Assembly: GCA_051004015.1 (NCBI GenBank)
Contig: JBPCKT010000093.1
Coordinates: forward strand, 1-43,595
Direction of reading: 5' to 3'
From: SXOA01 sp051004015
GTDB taxonomy: Bacteria > Planctomycetota > Planctomycetia > Pirellulales > Pirellulaceae
Length of the DNA stretch: 43,595 bases
Shown: piece after piece, positions 8,781 through 15,110 of the stretch
Layout of the letters: the number at the start of each line of letters is the position of its first letter
How positions within the stretch are numbered: position 1 is the first letter of the stretch
Program-made: the position numbers and the translations under genes
The notes under the pieces: generated by a model
Seen by the model: the letters and a program-made list of their open reading frames with translations, nothing else
What the model was told of the DNA's origin: nothing
The model's database searches: none

Positions 8781-8805
8781 ACTCCGCGGAATGCAGCCGC
8801 GGAGT
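8781..8805. repeat. perfect GC-rich hairpin in divergent promoter region
   Basis: Nine-base perfect inverted repeat, ACTCCGCGG (8781-8789) and CCGCGGAGT (8797-8805), with a 7-base loop AATGCAG. It sits in the 165-base divergent region between the secreted protein at 8740 and the barnase gene at 8906. No T-run flanks it, so it is more likely an operator or a dispersed palindrome than a terminator. Confidence 0.5.
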
Positions 8806-8905
8806 ATGGAAACCAGCGGCTGCACCCGTTGCTCGGCGAGCATCTCCGAGCGGGCCGCAAGGACGGAGCGCAGGTCTCCCACGTGGCGCGCCGTCCGATT
8901 ACGAT

Positions 8906-9475
8906 ATGCCGATAGAGCCACCGAGGAGATTAGCGATCGTGCCGACAGCATTCAGCGGCGGTAAACGCCCTTTCAATACCCAGCGATGGCTCTTTGGGCT
9001 CATCGTCATCGCCTTAGGGCTCTACGTTGCCTGGAGCAGTTTCCAGCCGCCGGCGGACAAGCCGGAGCAAGTCCCGGAGGGGCCGCAGGCGTCAGACGTC
9101 GCCGAGGAATCGCTGACCCCTTCGGCAGAGTCAGCGGCAGCGCCGAGCGTCACCAAGAGAGTCCAGACGCGGATTCCCAACGTGACGGTACGTGGCCAGG
9201 GTGGCAAGGTCGTCTTTCGCGGAACGGTCGACGTTGGCCCGACATTGCAGCGGATTGATCGTGGCGAAAAACTTCGCTTCTCGCATGATGGCAGTGTGTT
9301 CGAAAACCGCGAGCAGCGGCTGCCTAAGAAAACTGCTGGATACTATCGCGAGTATGTTCATCCGACGGCTGGCCAGGGAGGTCCCGGGCCGCAGCGGATC
9401 GTGAAGGGAAAGGGGGGAGAGACGTACTATACCCACGACCATTATCGCACCTTCCTGCGGCTGGATCAGCCATGA
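8906..9475 (+). CDS. membrane-anchored barnase-family ribonuclease
   Basis: 189-residue protein. Residues 1-26 are cytoplasmic, 28-46 form one transmembrane segment (WLFGLIVIALGLYVAW), 47-95 a Pro/Ala-rich linker, and 100-187 a ribonuclease of the barnase/N1 family. The three catalytic residues known from barnase (E73, R87, H102) line up with E149 in 'YYREYV', R164 in 'GPQRIV' and H179 in 'THDHYRTF'. The domain is therefore intact and presumably active, outside the cytoplasmic membrane. It forms an overlapping pair with the barstar gene (ATGA at 9472-9475). The ATG at 8906 was chosen because it begins the hydrophobic-anchor protein; the longer open frame upstream crosses a hairpin and lacks coding character. 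No clear Shine-Dalgarno sequence precedes it. Confidence 0.85.
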   Translation: MPIEPPRRLAIVPTAFSGGKRPFNTQRWLFGLIVIALGLYVAWSSFQPPADKPEQVPEGPQASDVAEESLTPSAESAAAPSVTKRVQTRIPNVTVRGQGGKVVFRGTVDVGPTLQRIDRGEKLRFSHDGSVFENREQRLPKKTAGYYREYVHPTAGQGGPGPQRIVKGKGGETYYTHDHYRTFLRLDQP

Positions 9476-9879
9476 GCGGCGACGCGGCAACGAGCGAAAA
9501 GTCTTCGGGCGGTTTTTTCTTCGGGCCACCGGAGGCGCTGCCAAGAAATGACGCATTCGTCGCTGAAATTCCCGCCAGCATTCGCAGCAAGCAAAAGCTG
9601 CTCCGCACCCTTGCCGGCCAGCTTCGACTTCCCGCCTATTTTGGCCAAAACTGGGACGCCTTGGAGGAATGCCTGCGAGATCTCGCGTGGCTTCCTGCTG
9701 GTAACGTTCAAATCCGTCACCGCGACCTGCCGCTTCCCCCCGGCAGCCAGGACCGGCGGATCTACCTGCAGATCCTGCGAGCAGCCGCCGCCTTTTGGCT
9801 GGCGTCCGGCTCACGCCTGATGGTGTGCCAATTCCCCGCGGAAACGCAAGGGGAAGTTCTGTCGCAGGTCGGGAACTGA
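9472..9879 (+). CDS. barstar-family ribonuclease inhibitor
   Basis: 135-residue cytoplasmic protein of the barstar family. The signature 'YFGQNWDALEECLRDL' (residues 57-72) matches the barnase-binding helix of barstar, where two acidic residues (D35 and D39 in the model protein) contact the enzyme's active site; the equivalents here are D62 and E66. The N-terminal 30 residues are an extension not needed by the family. Its start overlaps the stop of the ribonuclease gene by four bases, so the two are probably made together and the inhibitor protects the producer before export. The assignment is strong because of both motif and context. Confidence 0.88.
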   Translation: MSGDAATSEKSSGGFFFGPPEALPRNDAFVAEIPASIRSKQKLLRTLAGQLRLPAYFGQNWDALEECLRDLAWLPAGNVQIRHRDLPLPPGSQDRRIYLQILRAAAAFWLASGSRLMVCQFPAETQGEVLSQVGN

Positions 9880-9944
9880 AAAGTCCCAGCCCGGAACCCG
9901 GGGAAAAGTTTTTCCAGAATTCTGAACTATTCTAGGGCGAAGCA

Positions 9945-9980
9945 CCAGAATATACTGGACAGTAGTATATAATACTGGTG
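9945..9980 (+). promoter_or_regulatory. overlapping palindromes around a TATAAT box
   Basis: Three near-palindromes overlap here: CCAGAATATACTGG (9945-9958, 12 of 14 symmetric), TACTGGACAGTA (9953-9964, perfect five-base arms) and CAGTAGTATATAATACTG (9960-9977, 16 of 18 symmetric). The last contains TATAAT at 9968-9973, a good -10 box, but the -35 position 17 bases upstream is poor. Outer arms CACCAG (9943-9948) and CTGGTG (9975-9980) frame the set. The layout suggests a repressor-controlled promoter firing rightward from about 9980. The regulator is unknown. Confidence 0.45.
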
Positions 9981-10091
9981 AGCCAGGGCGGAGTCCTGCG
10001 CGAACTGGCCAGGCGGGCTTTGTTCCTTTCCAATTTGGTTGTTGACTGGCAAGAAAGGTGGGCTCCCCCTCATTGCTCACCTGCCTTTTTT
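9980..10091 (+). ncRNA. candidate short RNA between barstar and aminotransferase
   Basis: If the TATAAT at 9968-9973 is used, a transcript starting near 9980 would end at the T6 tract at 10086-10091, about 112 bases. No start codon with coding potential lies inside. This is a hypothesis from signal spacing only; the terminator could instead serve the barnase-barstar transcript. Confidence 0.25.
10056..10091 (+). terminator. intrinsic terminator
   Basis: Stem AGGTGGGC (10056-10063) with GCTCACCT (10075-10082), eight pairs with one G-U, an 11-base loop, then GCC and six Ts at 10086-10091. It acts on the plus strand, downstream of barstar. Confidence 0.55.
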
Positions 10092-10262
10092 GCGGTGCCC
10101 TTGGGGTGAATCAAGAATCGCGATATCCCGGGACTGCGAATCAACGAGTCGAGTCATAAGATATTATTCCGCAATGACTTGCAACGACAAGTTGATTCTC
10201 GCCGGGCCTGAAATAGAACAGCGTGAATCATGAATCAGAGCAGCTCTTTGGGGGGGCTAATG

Positions 10263-11591
10263 TCAGCCTTGGGCTCGCAGTACTTCGTCAAGGATACTAA
10301 CTGCGGTATCCGCTTGTTCCTTGGTGATGACCAGCGGCGGGCAGAAGCGGACGGTGCTTTGGCCGCAGCCCAGGAGCAGGAGGCCGCGGCGGAAGCAGGC
10401 CTGAATGATCTGCTCCTTTTCGGCGGTGGCGTGCTCCTTGGTGGCGCGGTCCTTGACGAGCTCCATTCCGAGCATCAGGCCGATTCCTCGGACGTCGCCG
10501 ATGAGCTTGTGGCGGGTGGCGAGCTCGCTCAGCCGGTTTTTGAGATGACGGCCGACTTCGGCGGCGTTCTGCATCAATTCTTCTTCCAAAAGTTGAATCG
10601 TTGCGAGCGCGGCGACGCAAGAGACCGGGTTGCCGCCGAAGGTGCTGGCGTGGGAGCCGGGGCCCCAGTCCATGATTTCGCTGCTGGCGATGATGGCGCC
10701 GAGGGGCATGCCGGAGGCGATTCCTTTGGCGAGGCAGATGATGTCCGGCTCGACGCCAAAATGCTCCATGGCGAACATCTTGCCGGTGCGCCCCATGCCG
10801 GTTTGCACTTCGTCCACGATGTAGAGGATGCCGTGCTTCTCTGCGAGTTTTTTCAGCTCGCGGTGAAACTCCGGCGGCGGCACGATGTAGCCCCCTTCCC
10901 CCTGGATGGGTTCGACGATGATGGCCGCCACCTCGTCCGGGTCCACGGTGCGGCGGAAGAGGTACTCGATTTGATTGAGCGATTCCATCACGGCGGATTC
11001 GTGATGGTCCTTTTCGTGCCGGTAGGGGTTGGGGTAGTCGACGTGGCTGACCTGCGGGATGAGCGGGGCGAAGCCGCTCCGCTGCACGACCTTGCTGCCG
11101 GTGAGGGAGAGGGCCCCCATAGTGCGGCCGTGGAAGGCGCCGAAGAAGGCGATCATGTGTTGCCGCCGGGTATGATGGCGGGCCAGCTTGAAGGCGGCTT
11201 CGACGGACTCGGCCCCGGAGTTGGTGAAGAAGACCCGCTTGGGCTTGCTGCCGGGGGCGATTTCGGCCAGCTTTTTGGCGAGGTCCCCCTGCGGGGCATA
11301 GTAGAAGTCGGTCCCCGACATGTGCAGAAGTTTGGCGGCCTGATCCTGAATGGCGGCGACGACCCGCGGGTGGCAATGTCCCGTCGAGCAGACGGCGATG
11401 CCGGCCGTGAAATCGAGAAAGCGGTTGCCGTCCACGTCCTCCATCACCGCCCCATAGCCGCGGGCGCAGGCCAGCGGATAGACGCGGGTGTACGACGGAG
11501 AGGTGAACCGCTCGTCGTTTTCAATCAGGGCCTTGGCCAAAGGGCCGGGAAGGGGCGTTTTGAGGAACGGAACCTGGGCGGCAGCAGGCAT
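10263..11591 (-). CDS. class III PLP-dependent aminotransferase
   Basis: 442-residue pyridoxal-phosphate enzyme of the acetylornithine/4-aminobutyrate aminotransferase family. Visible motifs: 'FFTNSGAESVEAAF' (residues 121-134, phosphate-binding loop), 'AFFGAFHGRTMGA' (148-160), 'VDEVQTGMGRTG' (259-270, Asp that contacts the PLP ring nitrogen) and the Schiff-base lysine K289 in 'CLAKGIASGMPLGA'. Length is normal for the family. Substrate cannot be fixed by reading; 4-aminobutyrate, ornithine or a diamine are all possible. The ATG at 11591 is chosen over an upstream TTG-type extension because a GGAG motif lies 8 bases upstream and the family starts near this point. It follows an unrelated secreted-protein gene on the same strand by 80 bases. 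Confidence 0.92.
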   Translation of the reverse strand: MPAAAQVPFLKTPLPGPLAKALIENDERFTSPSYTRVYPLACARGYGAVMEDVDGNRFLDFTAGIAVCSTGHCHPRVVAAIQDQAAKLLHMSGTDFYYAPQGDLAKKLAEIAPGSKPKRVFFTNSGAESVEAAFKLARHHTRRQHMIAFFGAFHGRTMGALSLTGSKVVQRSGFAPLIPQVSHVDYPNPYRHEKDHHESAVMESLNQIEYLFRRTVDPDEVAAIIVEPIQGEGGYIVPPPEFHRELKKLAEKHGILYIVDEVQTGMGRTGKMFAMEHFGVEPDIICLAKGIASGMPLGAIIASSEIMDWGPGSHASTFGGNPVSCVAALATIQLLEEELMQNAAEVGRHLKNRLSELATRHKLIGDVRGIGLMLGMELVKDRATKEHATAEKEQIIQACFRRGLLLLGCGQSTVRFCPPLVITKEQADTAVSILDEVLRAQG

Positions 11592-11671
11592 GGCGAGCTC
11601 CAAACACGAGGCGACCGGAGACGCCAAATTATAGTGCGCATCGGCCGAGCGAGACTGCGCTACTTTCTGCG

Positions 11672-12748
11672 TCACTTCCAGCGGATGAGCTTGGGAGACC
11701 AGGACTGGTCGATTTTGGCGAAGGCAACGAGATAGCCCGAGCAAAGGGCGTCCTGGGCGCGGGCAATCTGATCAGCGAGTTGGCGTTCGGTGACGCCGGT
11801 GCCTTGCAGAACGGCAATGAGGCGCTCCGGGCCGATGGCTTTGCCACCGTGCTTGGGAGGCTGGCCAGCGAAACCGGCAAGCGCGTGCTGGATCCATCCG
11901 GCAGGCTCTTTGTAGGCGGCGGTATCCTGGCCGAACTCCTTGTAGAGGAGCAGAACGCCAATTCGCGGCGAGGATTCGGCCACGGGCATGAGTTGCTTGA
12001 TGTAGGCCTTCCAACAAATTCCCTTGAAGCAGCCGACGCCGGCACAGAGGGCGTCCTTTTCCTTGTCGTGCTCTTCGCATTCGGTGGTCCAAATAGGAAT
12101 GACAGCGGTTTCGGCGAGCACGAGCTTTTTGACGGCGGCGACGAAGCGGGCCGCGGCGTCATCGCCAAGTTTGGTGGCAGTGACCACCGGCCCATAATCG
12201 GCTGTCCAGCGGCAGACGGGATTGCCGCAGCCGCAAGCGCTGGGGGCACCTTGCAGATCGTTGAGGAATAGAAACTTGGGTGGAGGTAAAGCGGCGAGCA
12301 GCTTTTTGCAACGGTCCAGATGAGCGGCGAAGGCTTCTTCATACAGAATCGGCACCCAGGGGTAATTCTTGATCGTCTCGCCCTCTTTGGGGAAAGGGAA
12401 ATCCTTGTGGAACCGCCGCCATTCGGGATGACCCTGCAGGCTGGCCATCCAAAGCGGGTGAGCATCCGCCACCTCAGGCGAGTGGGCGATTTCCAGCCAG
12501 TAGCCGAGCTGTAGCCCCGCTGCGGAGACGCGTTTGGCGGCGGAAGAGTCCTGTTTGACTTGCTCGGCGGCAGGCGAGCGGATTTGCAAAACGATGGTGG
12601 TGTAACCGTCTTTTTTCAGGACGTCGAGATGGTCCGTGGTCGCGGTTTCTGCCGTGAGAAGCGCGCCGCGAAAGGGTGGCTCCGCAAGTGCTGGGATGAC
12701 TGGAAGGACCAGCGCGACGAAACAAACGTGGAGGAGTGCGCGAGCCAT
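11672..12748 (-). CDS. secreted protein, possible TIM-barrel-like
   Basis: 358-residue exported protein with a signal peptide ('MARALLHVCFVALVLPVIPALA', cut near residue 22). The mature part shows repeated beta-alpha patterns: 'GYTTIVLQIRSP', 'LQLGYWLEIAHSPEV', 'PKFLFLNDLQGAPS' and 'RIGVLLLYKEFG', which resembles a barrel of the kind seen in secreted glycoside-hydrolase-like proteins of unknown function. It also holds a Cys-rich segment 'CGCGNPVCRW' (near residue 172) and 'CAGVGCFKGICW', suggesting disulfides or a metal site. No family assigned. It starts 11 bases before the end of the upstream membrane-protein gene on the same strand and so may share an operon with it. Confidence 0.7.
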   Translation of the reverse strand: MARALLHVCFVALVLPVIPALAEPPFRGALLTAETATTDHLDVLKKDGYTTIVLQIRSPAAEQVKQDSSAAKRVSAAGLQLGYWLEIAHSPEVADAHPLWMASLQGHPEWRRFHKDFPFPKEGETIKNYPWVPILYEEAFAAHLDRCKKLLAALPPPKFLFLNDLQGAPSACGCGNPVCRWTADYGPVVTATKLGDDAAARFVAAVKKLVLAETAVIPIWTTECEEHDKEKDALCAGVGCFKGICWKAYIKQLMPVAESSPRIGVLLLYKEFGQDTAAYKEPAGWIQHALAGFAGQPPKHGGKAIGPERLIAVLQGTGVTERQLADQIARAQDALCSGYLVAFAKIDQSWSPKLIRWK

Positions 12749-12759
12749 GTGGGAGGCTG

Positions 12760-13365
12760 TCAGTCTTGAGTGGATTCGCGGCGGCGGAGTGTCAGGAAGG
12801 CGGCCAGATGAGCGCCGCAGTAGCCGAAGACGGAGGCGAGCAGCCAGTGGCCGGTGGATTTAAAGGTGCTGATGCTTGCCGTCGCGCTCCATCCGAAGTC
12901 GCCGGTCGAGAAATAGGATTGAGATGGATAGGACGTCCAGACGGCGTTGTTGGAATAGGTGCCGGGTGCAACCAGATCCAGATCAATCGCGCCGTTGAAA
13001 TTGTAGTCGGAGGCTAGGCCGCTAGGAAAACTGAGCACGGGAGGTGAAGGATTGTTGCCGCGCGCTTTCCATTCAAGTTGGGCCAGACCCTTGGTCGTCA
13101 TCAGGTTCGCCCCGAGGTGATTGGCGGTCCAGGGTCCGAACACGATCGCCAAATAGCCCGCCGCAAAGAGCAGCCAGCCGCAGGCGAAGGCGCGGCGCGA
13201 GCCGGTGTGCAGCGTGCCCCAGAGCAGCAGCCCCGTCATGCCGGCGAGCGTGGCGGTGACCACGATGCTGTGCCACCAGATGCCCGCGTTGGCCAAAGCC
13301 GCACAGGCAACGCTGATGACCGCAATGAGAATCAGCAAGCTGCGTAGCGAGAACTTCAGGCTCAT
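12760..13365 (-). CDS. membrane protein, paralogue of next gene
   Basis: 201-residue protein beginning 'MSLKFSLRSLLILIAVISVACAAL', a start very common among planctomycete membrane proteins. Predicted membrane segments lie near residues 8-28, 35-55, 60-80 and 165-190. Between the third and fourth is a soluble loop preceded by 'FGPWTANHLGANLMTTKGLAQL'-type motif (split as FGPW at about 77-80 and TTKGLAQL at about 90-97). The same motif occurs in the neighbouring gene, which suggests tandem duplication. ATG 13365 overlaps the previous stop (ATGA, 13362-13365), so translation is coupled. Function unknown. Confidence 0.75.
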   Translation of the reverse strand: MSLKFSLRSLLILIAVISVACAALANAGIWWHSIVVTATLAGMTGLLLWGTLHTGSRRAFACGWLLFAAGYLAIVFGPWTANHLGANLMTTKGLAQLEWKARGNNPSPPVLSFPSGLASDYNFNGAIDLDLVAPGTYSNNAVWTSYPSQSYFSTGDFGWSATASISTFKSTGHWLLASVFGYCGAHLAAFLTLRRRESTQD

Positions 13366-13973
13366 GCGGCGGCTCCTGGGAGAGGCGGCTGCATTCGCTG
13401 AGTCCTCATATGCATGAGCAGCGCCGCGAGGCTCCCCAAAGCGGCGCAGAGCCAAATGATGAGCCATTGTCCTAGAACTTGAAACACGGAGCCGCCCGGC
13501 GACACGACAGGCGTGTTGACGAAGGCGAGCGCCTGGGAGGTTACACTGGCCGGCATCGTGTTTGTCGTGAGGACTCCCGATCCGGAGACTATGACAGGGG
13601 ACGTTGCGTAGGTGGCCTGCGGCACTGACCAGGCAAGCGTTTGTATTTGCTGGGGTGGGCCATGTAGCAGAACGTCCAGGTGCGCCAGCCCGCGACTGGT
13701 GAGGAGCGTGGGGCCGACGTTCGTCGAAAACCAAGGGCCGAGAGCAAGCAGCCAGTAAGCCGCGGCGGCAATCACGGCCCCTGTGGCTGCGGCCCGGACT
13801 CGGCCCTGCTGGAACATGACGACCAGTAGGCCCACAAGCCAGGCAAACACCGTGAGGGTGGTCAGGCCGCTGAGCCACCAGTCATTGCCGTAGAGCAGAA
13901 GGAGCAGGGCGATGAGTGTCCAGCCAAAGAACATGCCGCAAACGCCGAGAATGATCATTCCTGTTCGGGTCAT
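13362..13973 (-). CDS. membrane protein, paralogue of previous gene
   Basis: 203-residue membrane protein. The ATG at 13973 is chosen because GGAGG lies 6 bases upstream; the open frame continues into the palindrome at 14047 without coding character. Predicted helices lie near residues 8-28, 35-55, 63-83 and 165-190. 'LGPWFSTNVGPTLLTSRGLAHL' reads across residues 78-99 (shown here in two parts in the neighbour) and matches the equivalent stretch of the following gene, with the same topology and spacing. The loop between helices 3 and 4 differs, which suggests the paralogues have different ligands or partners. Function unknown. Confidence 0.75.
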   Translation of the reverse strand: MTRTGMIILGVCGMFFGWTLIALLLLLYGNDWWLSGLTTLTVFAWLVGLLVVMFQQGRVRAAATGAVIAAAAYWLLALGPWFSTNVGPTLLTSRGLAHLDVLLHGPPQQIQTLAWSVPQATYATSPVIVSGSGVLTTNTMPASVTSQALAFVNTPVVSPGGSVFQVLGQWLIIWLCAALGSLAALLMHMRTQRMQPPLPGAAA

Positions 13974-14046
13974 CGATTTCCTCCGCTCGCTTAAGCGCTC
14001 TGCTTCTATCATACAAGACGTTGGGCAAGACATGTGCGTTTCCATG

Positions 14047-14098
14047 GTCGCCTTTCGCTCCGCGAAAGGAGCGCTACTTTCGCGGTGCGAAAGGCGAC
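14047..14098. repeat. long inverted repeat with GCTCCGC core
   Basis: Arms of 22 bases at 14047-14068 and 14077-14098 match in 21 of 22 positions, with an 8-base loop GAGCGCTA. The arm is GTCGCCTTTCGC followed by TCCGCGAAAG. It lies between the membrane-protein gene and the EamA gene and has no flanking T-run. Related GCTCCGC/GCGGAGC palindromes recur at 42160 and 42370, so this may belong to a dispersed family. Confidence 0.6.
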
Positions 14099-14141
14099 TA
14101 TGCCGCTGGACGAAGGCTAACTGGCCTGTCACAACTGGGGC

Positions 14142-15071
14142 ATGTCATCCAACAAGGAACCCACGGCAACTCCCTCCACTGGAAGTGCACCTTCGCTCCT
14201 GAATGCCCGTCTGTTGGTGCTGGCCGCGGCCGTGATGTGGAGCAGCAGCGGATTCTTTGCCAAGTTCCATCTGATTGACGATTGGCCGGGTCCGCTGCGG
14301 GCCTTCTGGCGGGCGGCTTTTGCTTGCGTCGTGCTGCTGCCTCTCATCCGCCGGCCGCAGTGGAGTTGGAAGCTGATCCCGGCCACGGCGACCTTCGCCG
14401 CGATGAACTACACCTACCTCACCGCGATGGAGAAGGGGACGGCGGCCAACGCCATCTGGCTGCAAAGCACGGCGCAGATGTGGGTGCTTCTGGTGGGAGT
14501 GTTGGTTTTTCGCGAGCGGGCGGTGTTGCGCGACTGGCTGCTGGTGGTGCTGTGCGGGCTGGGGATTGCGTTCATTCTCGCCTTCGAAGCTCAGGGTAAA
14601 TCGCTGGAAGCCGTTATCTACGGCCTGCTCTCCGGAGTGTTTTACGCCGGCGTCGTCCTCTCGCTGCGGCAGTTGCGAGAGTTCGAGAGCGCTTGGCTGG
14701 TAGGGCTGAACCATCTAGTGACGGCGCTCGTTCTTTCCCCTTGGGCCTGGGACAGCTACAGTTCCGGCCAGCATTGGCCCAGCGGCTGGCTGTGGCTGCT
14801 CCTCGCGGGTTTCGGAATCCTACAAATGGGACTCCCTTACATTCTCTTCGCCCGCGGCCTCAAAACCATCCCCGGCCACGAAGCCGCCAGCATCTGCCTG
14901 TTGGAGCCGCTGCTGGTCCCCATCTGGGCCTACTTTGTTACCGCCGGTAAAGACGTTCCCAAATGGTGGACGCTTGCCGGCGGCGGTCTGATTTTCGCGG
15001 GGCTGGTGGTGCGGTATTTAGGAAGTGTTCGGGGAGAGGTTCAAGACAAGTCCCCGCCCGCGGTAGCATGA
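14142..15071 (+). CDS. EamA-family (DMT) transporter
   Basis: 309-residue integral membrane protein with about ten helices and the internal duplication of the EamA family of drug/metabolite transporters. The first half includes 'VMWSSSGFFAKFHL' and 'NYTYLTAMEKGTAANAIWLQS', the second 'MGLPYILFARGLKTIPGHEAASICLLEPLLVPIW', which carries the family's glutamate-rich end. It probably exports or imports a small metabolite, and the substrate cannot be read. The start at 14142 is 2 bases after a weak GGGG; the palindrome at 14047-14098 lies just upstream. It is divergent from the duplicated membrane genes. Confidence 0.88.
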   Translation: MSSNKEPTATPSTGSAPSLLNARLLVLAAAVMWSSSGFFAKFHLIDDWPGPLRAFWRAAFACVVLLPLIRRPQWSWKLIPATATFAAMNYTYLTAMEKGTAANAIWLQSTAQMWVLLVGVLVFRERAVLRDWLLVVLCGLGIAFILAFEAQGKSLEAVIYGLLSGVFYAGVVLSLRQLREFESAWLVGLNHLVTALVLSPWAWDSYSSGQHWPSGWLWLLLAGFGILQMGLPYILFARGLKTIPGHEAASICLLEPLLVPIWAYFVTAGKDVPKWWTLAGGGLIFAGLVVRYLGSVRGEVQDKSPPAVA

Positions 15072-15110
15072 TGCCGAGCGGCTGCATTGAACTGATCACG
15101 TAGCGCCCGC

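Larger units (their letters stand above)
9880..10262. other. intergenic region with palindromes, promoter and terminator
   Basis: No protein gene is supported in these 383 bases. The left half carries overlapping palindromes around a TATAAT (9945-9980), the middle a hairpin followed by six Ts (10056-10091), and the rest contains nothing recognisable. An open frame of 64 codons at 10039-10233 has no ribosome binding site and no protein-like composition. Confidence 0.6.

Noticed and set aside
10230..11735. Open frame of 501 codons on the plus strand
   Set aside because: It mirrors the aminotransferase, whose PLP motifs are clear on the other strand.
14047..14098. Intrinsic terminator between the membrane genes and EamA
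   Set aside because: The stem is long, but no T-run follows on either strand.
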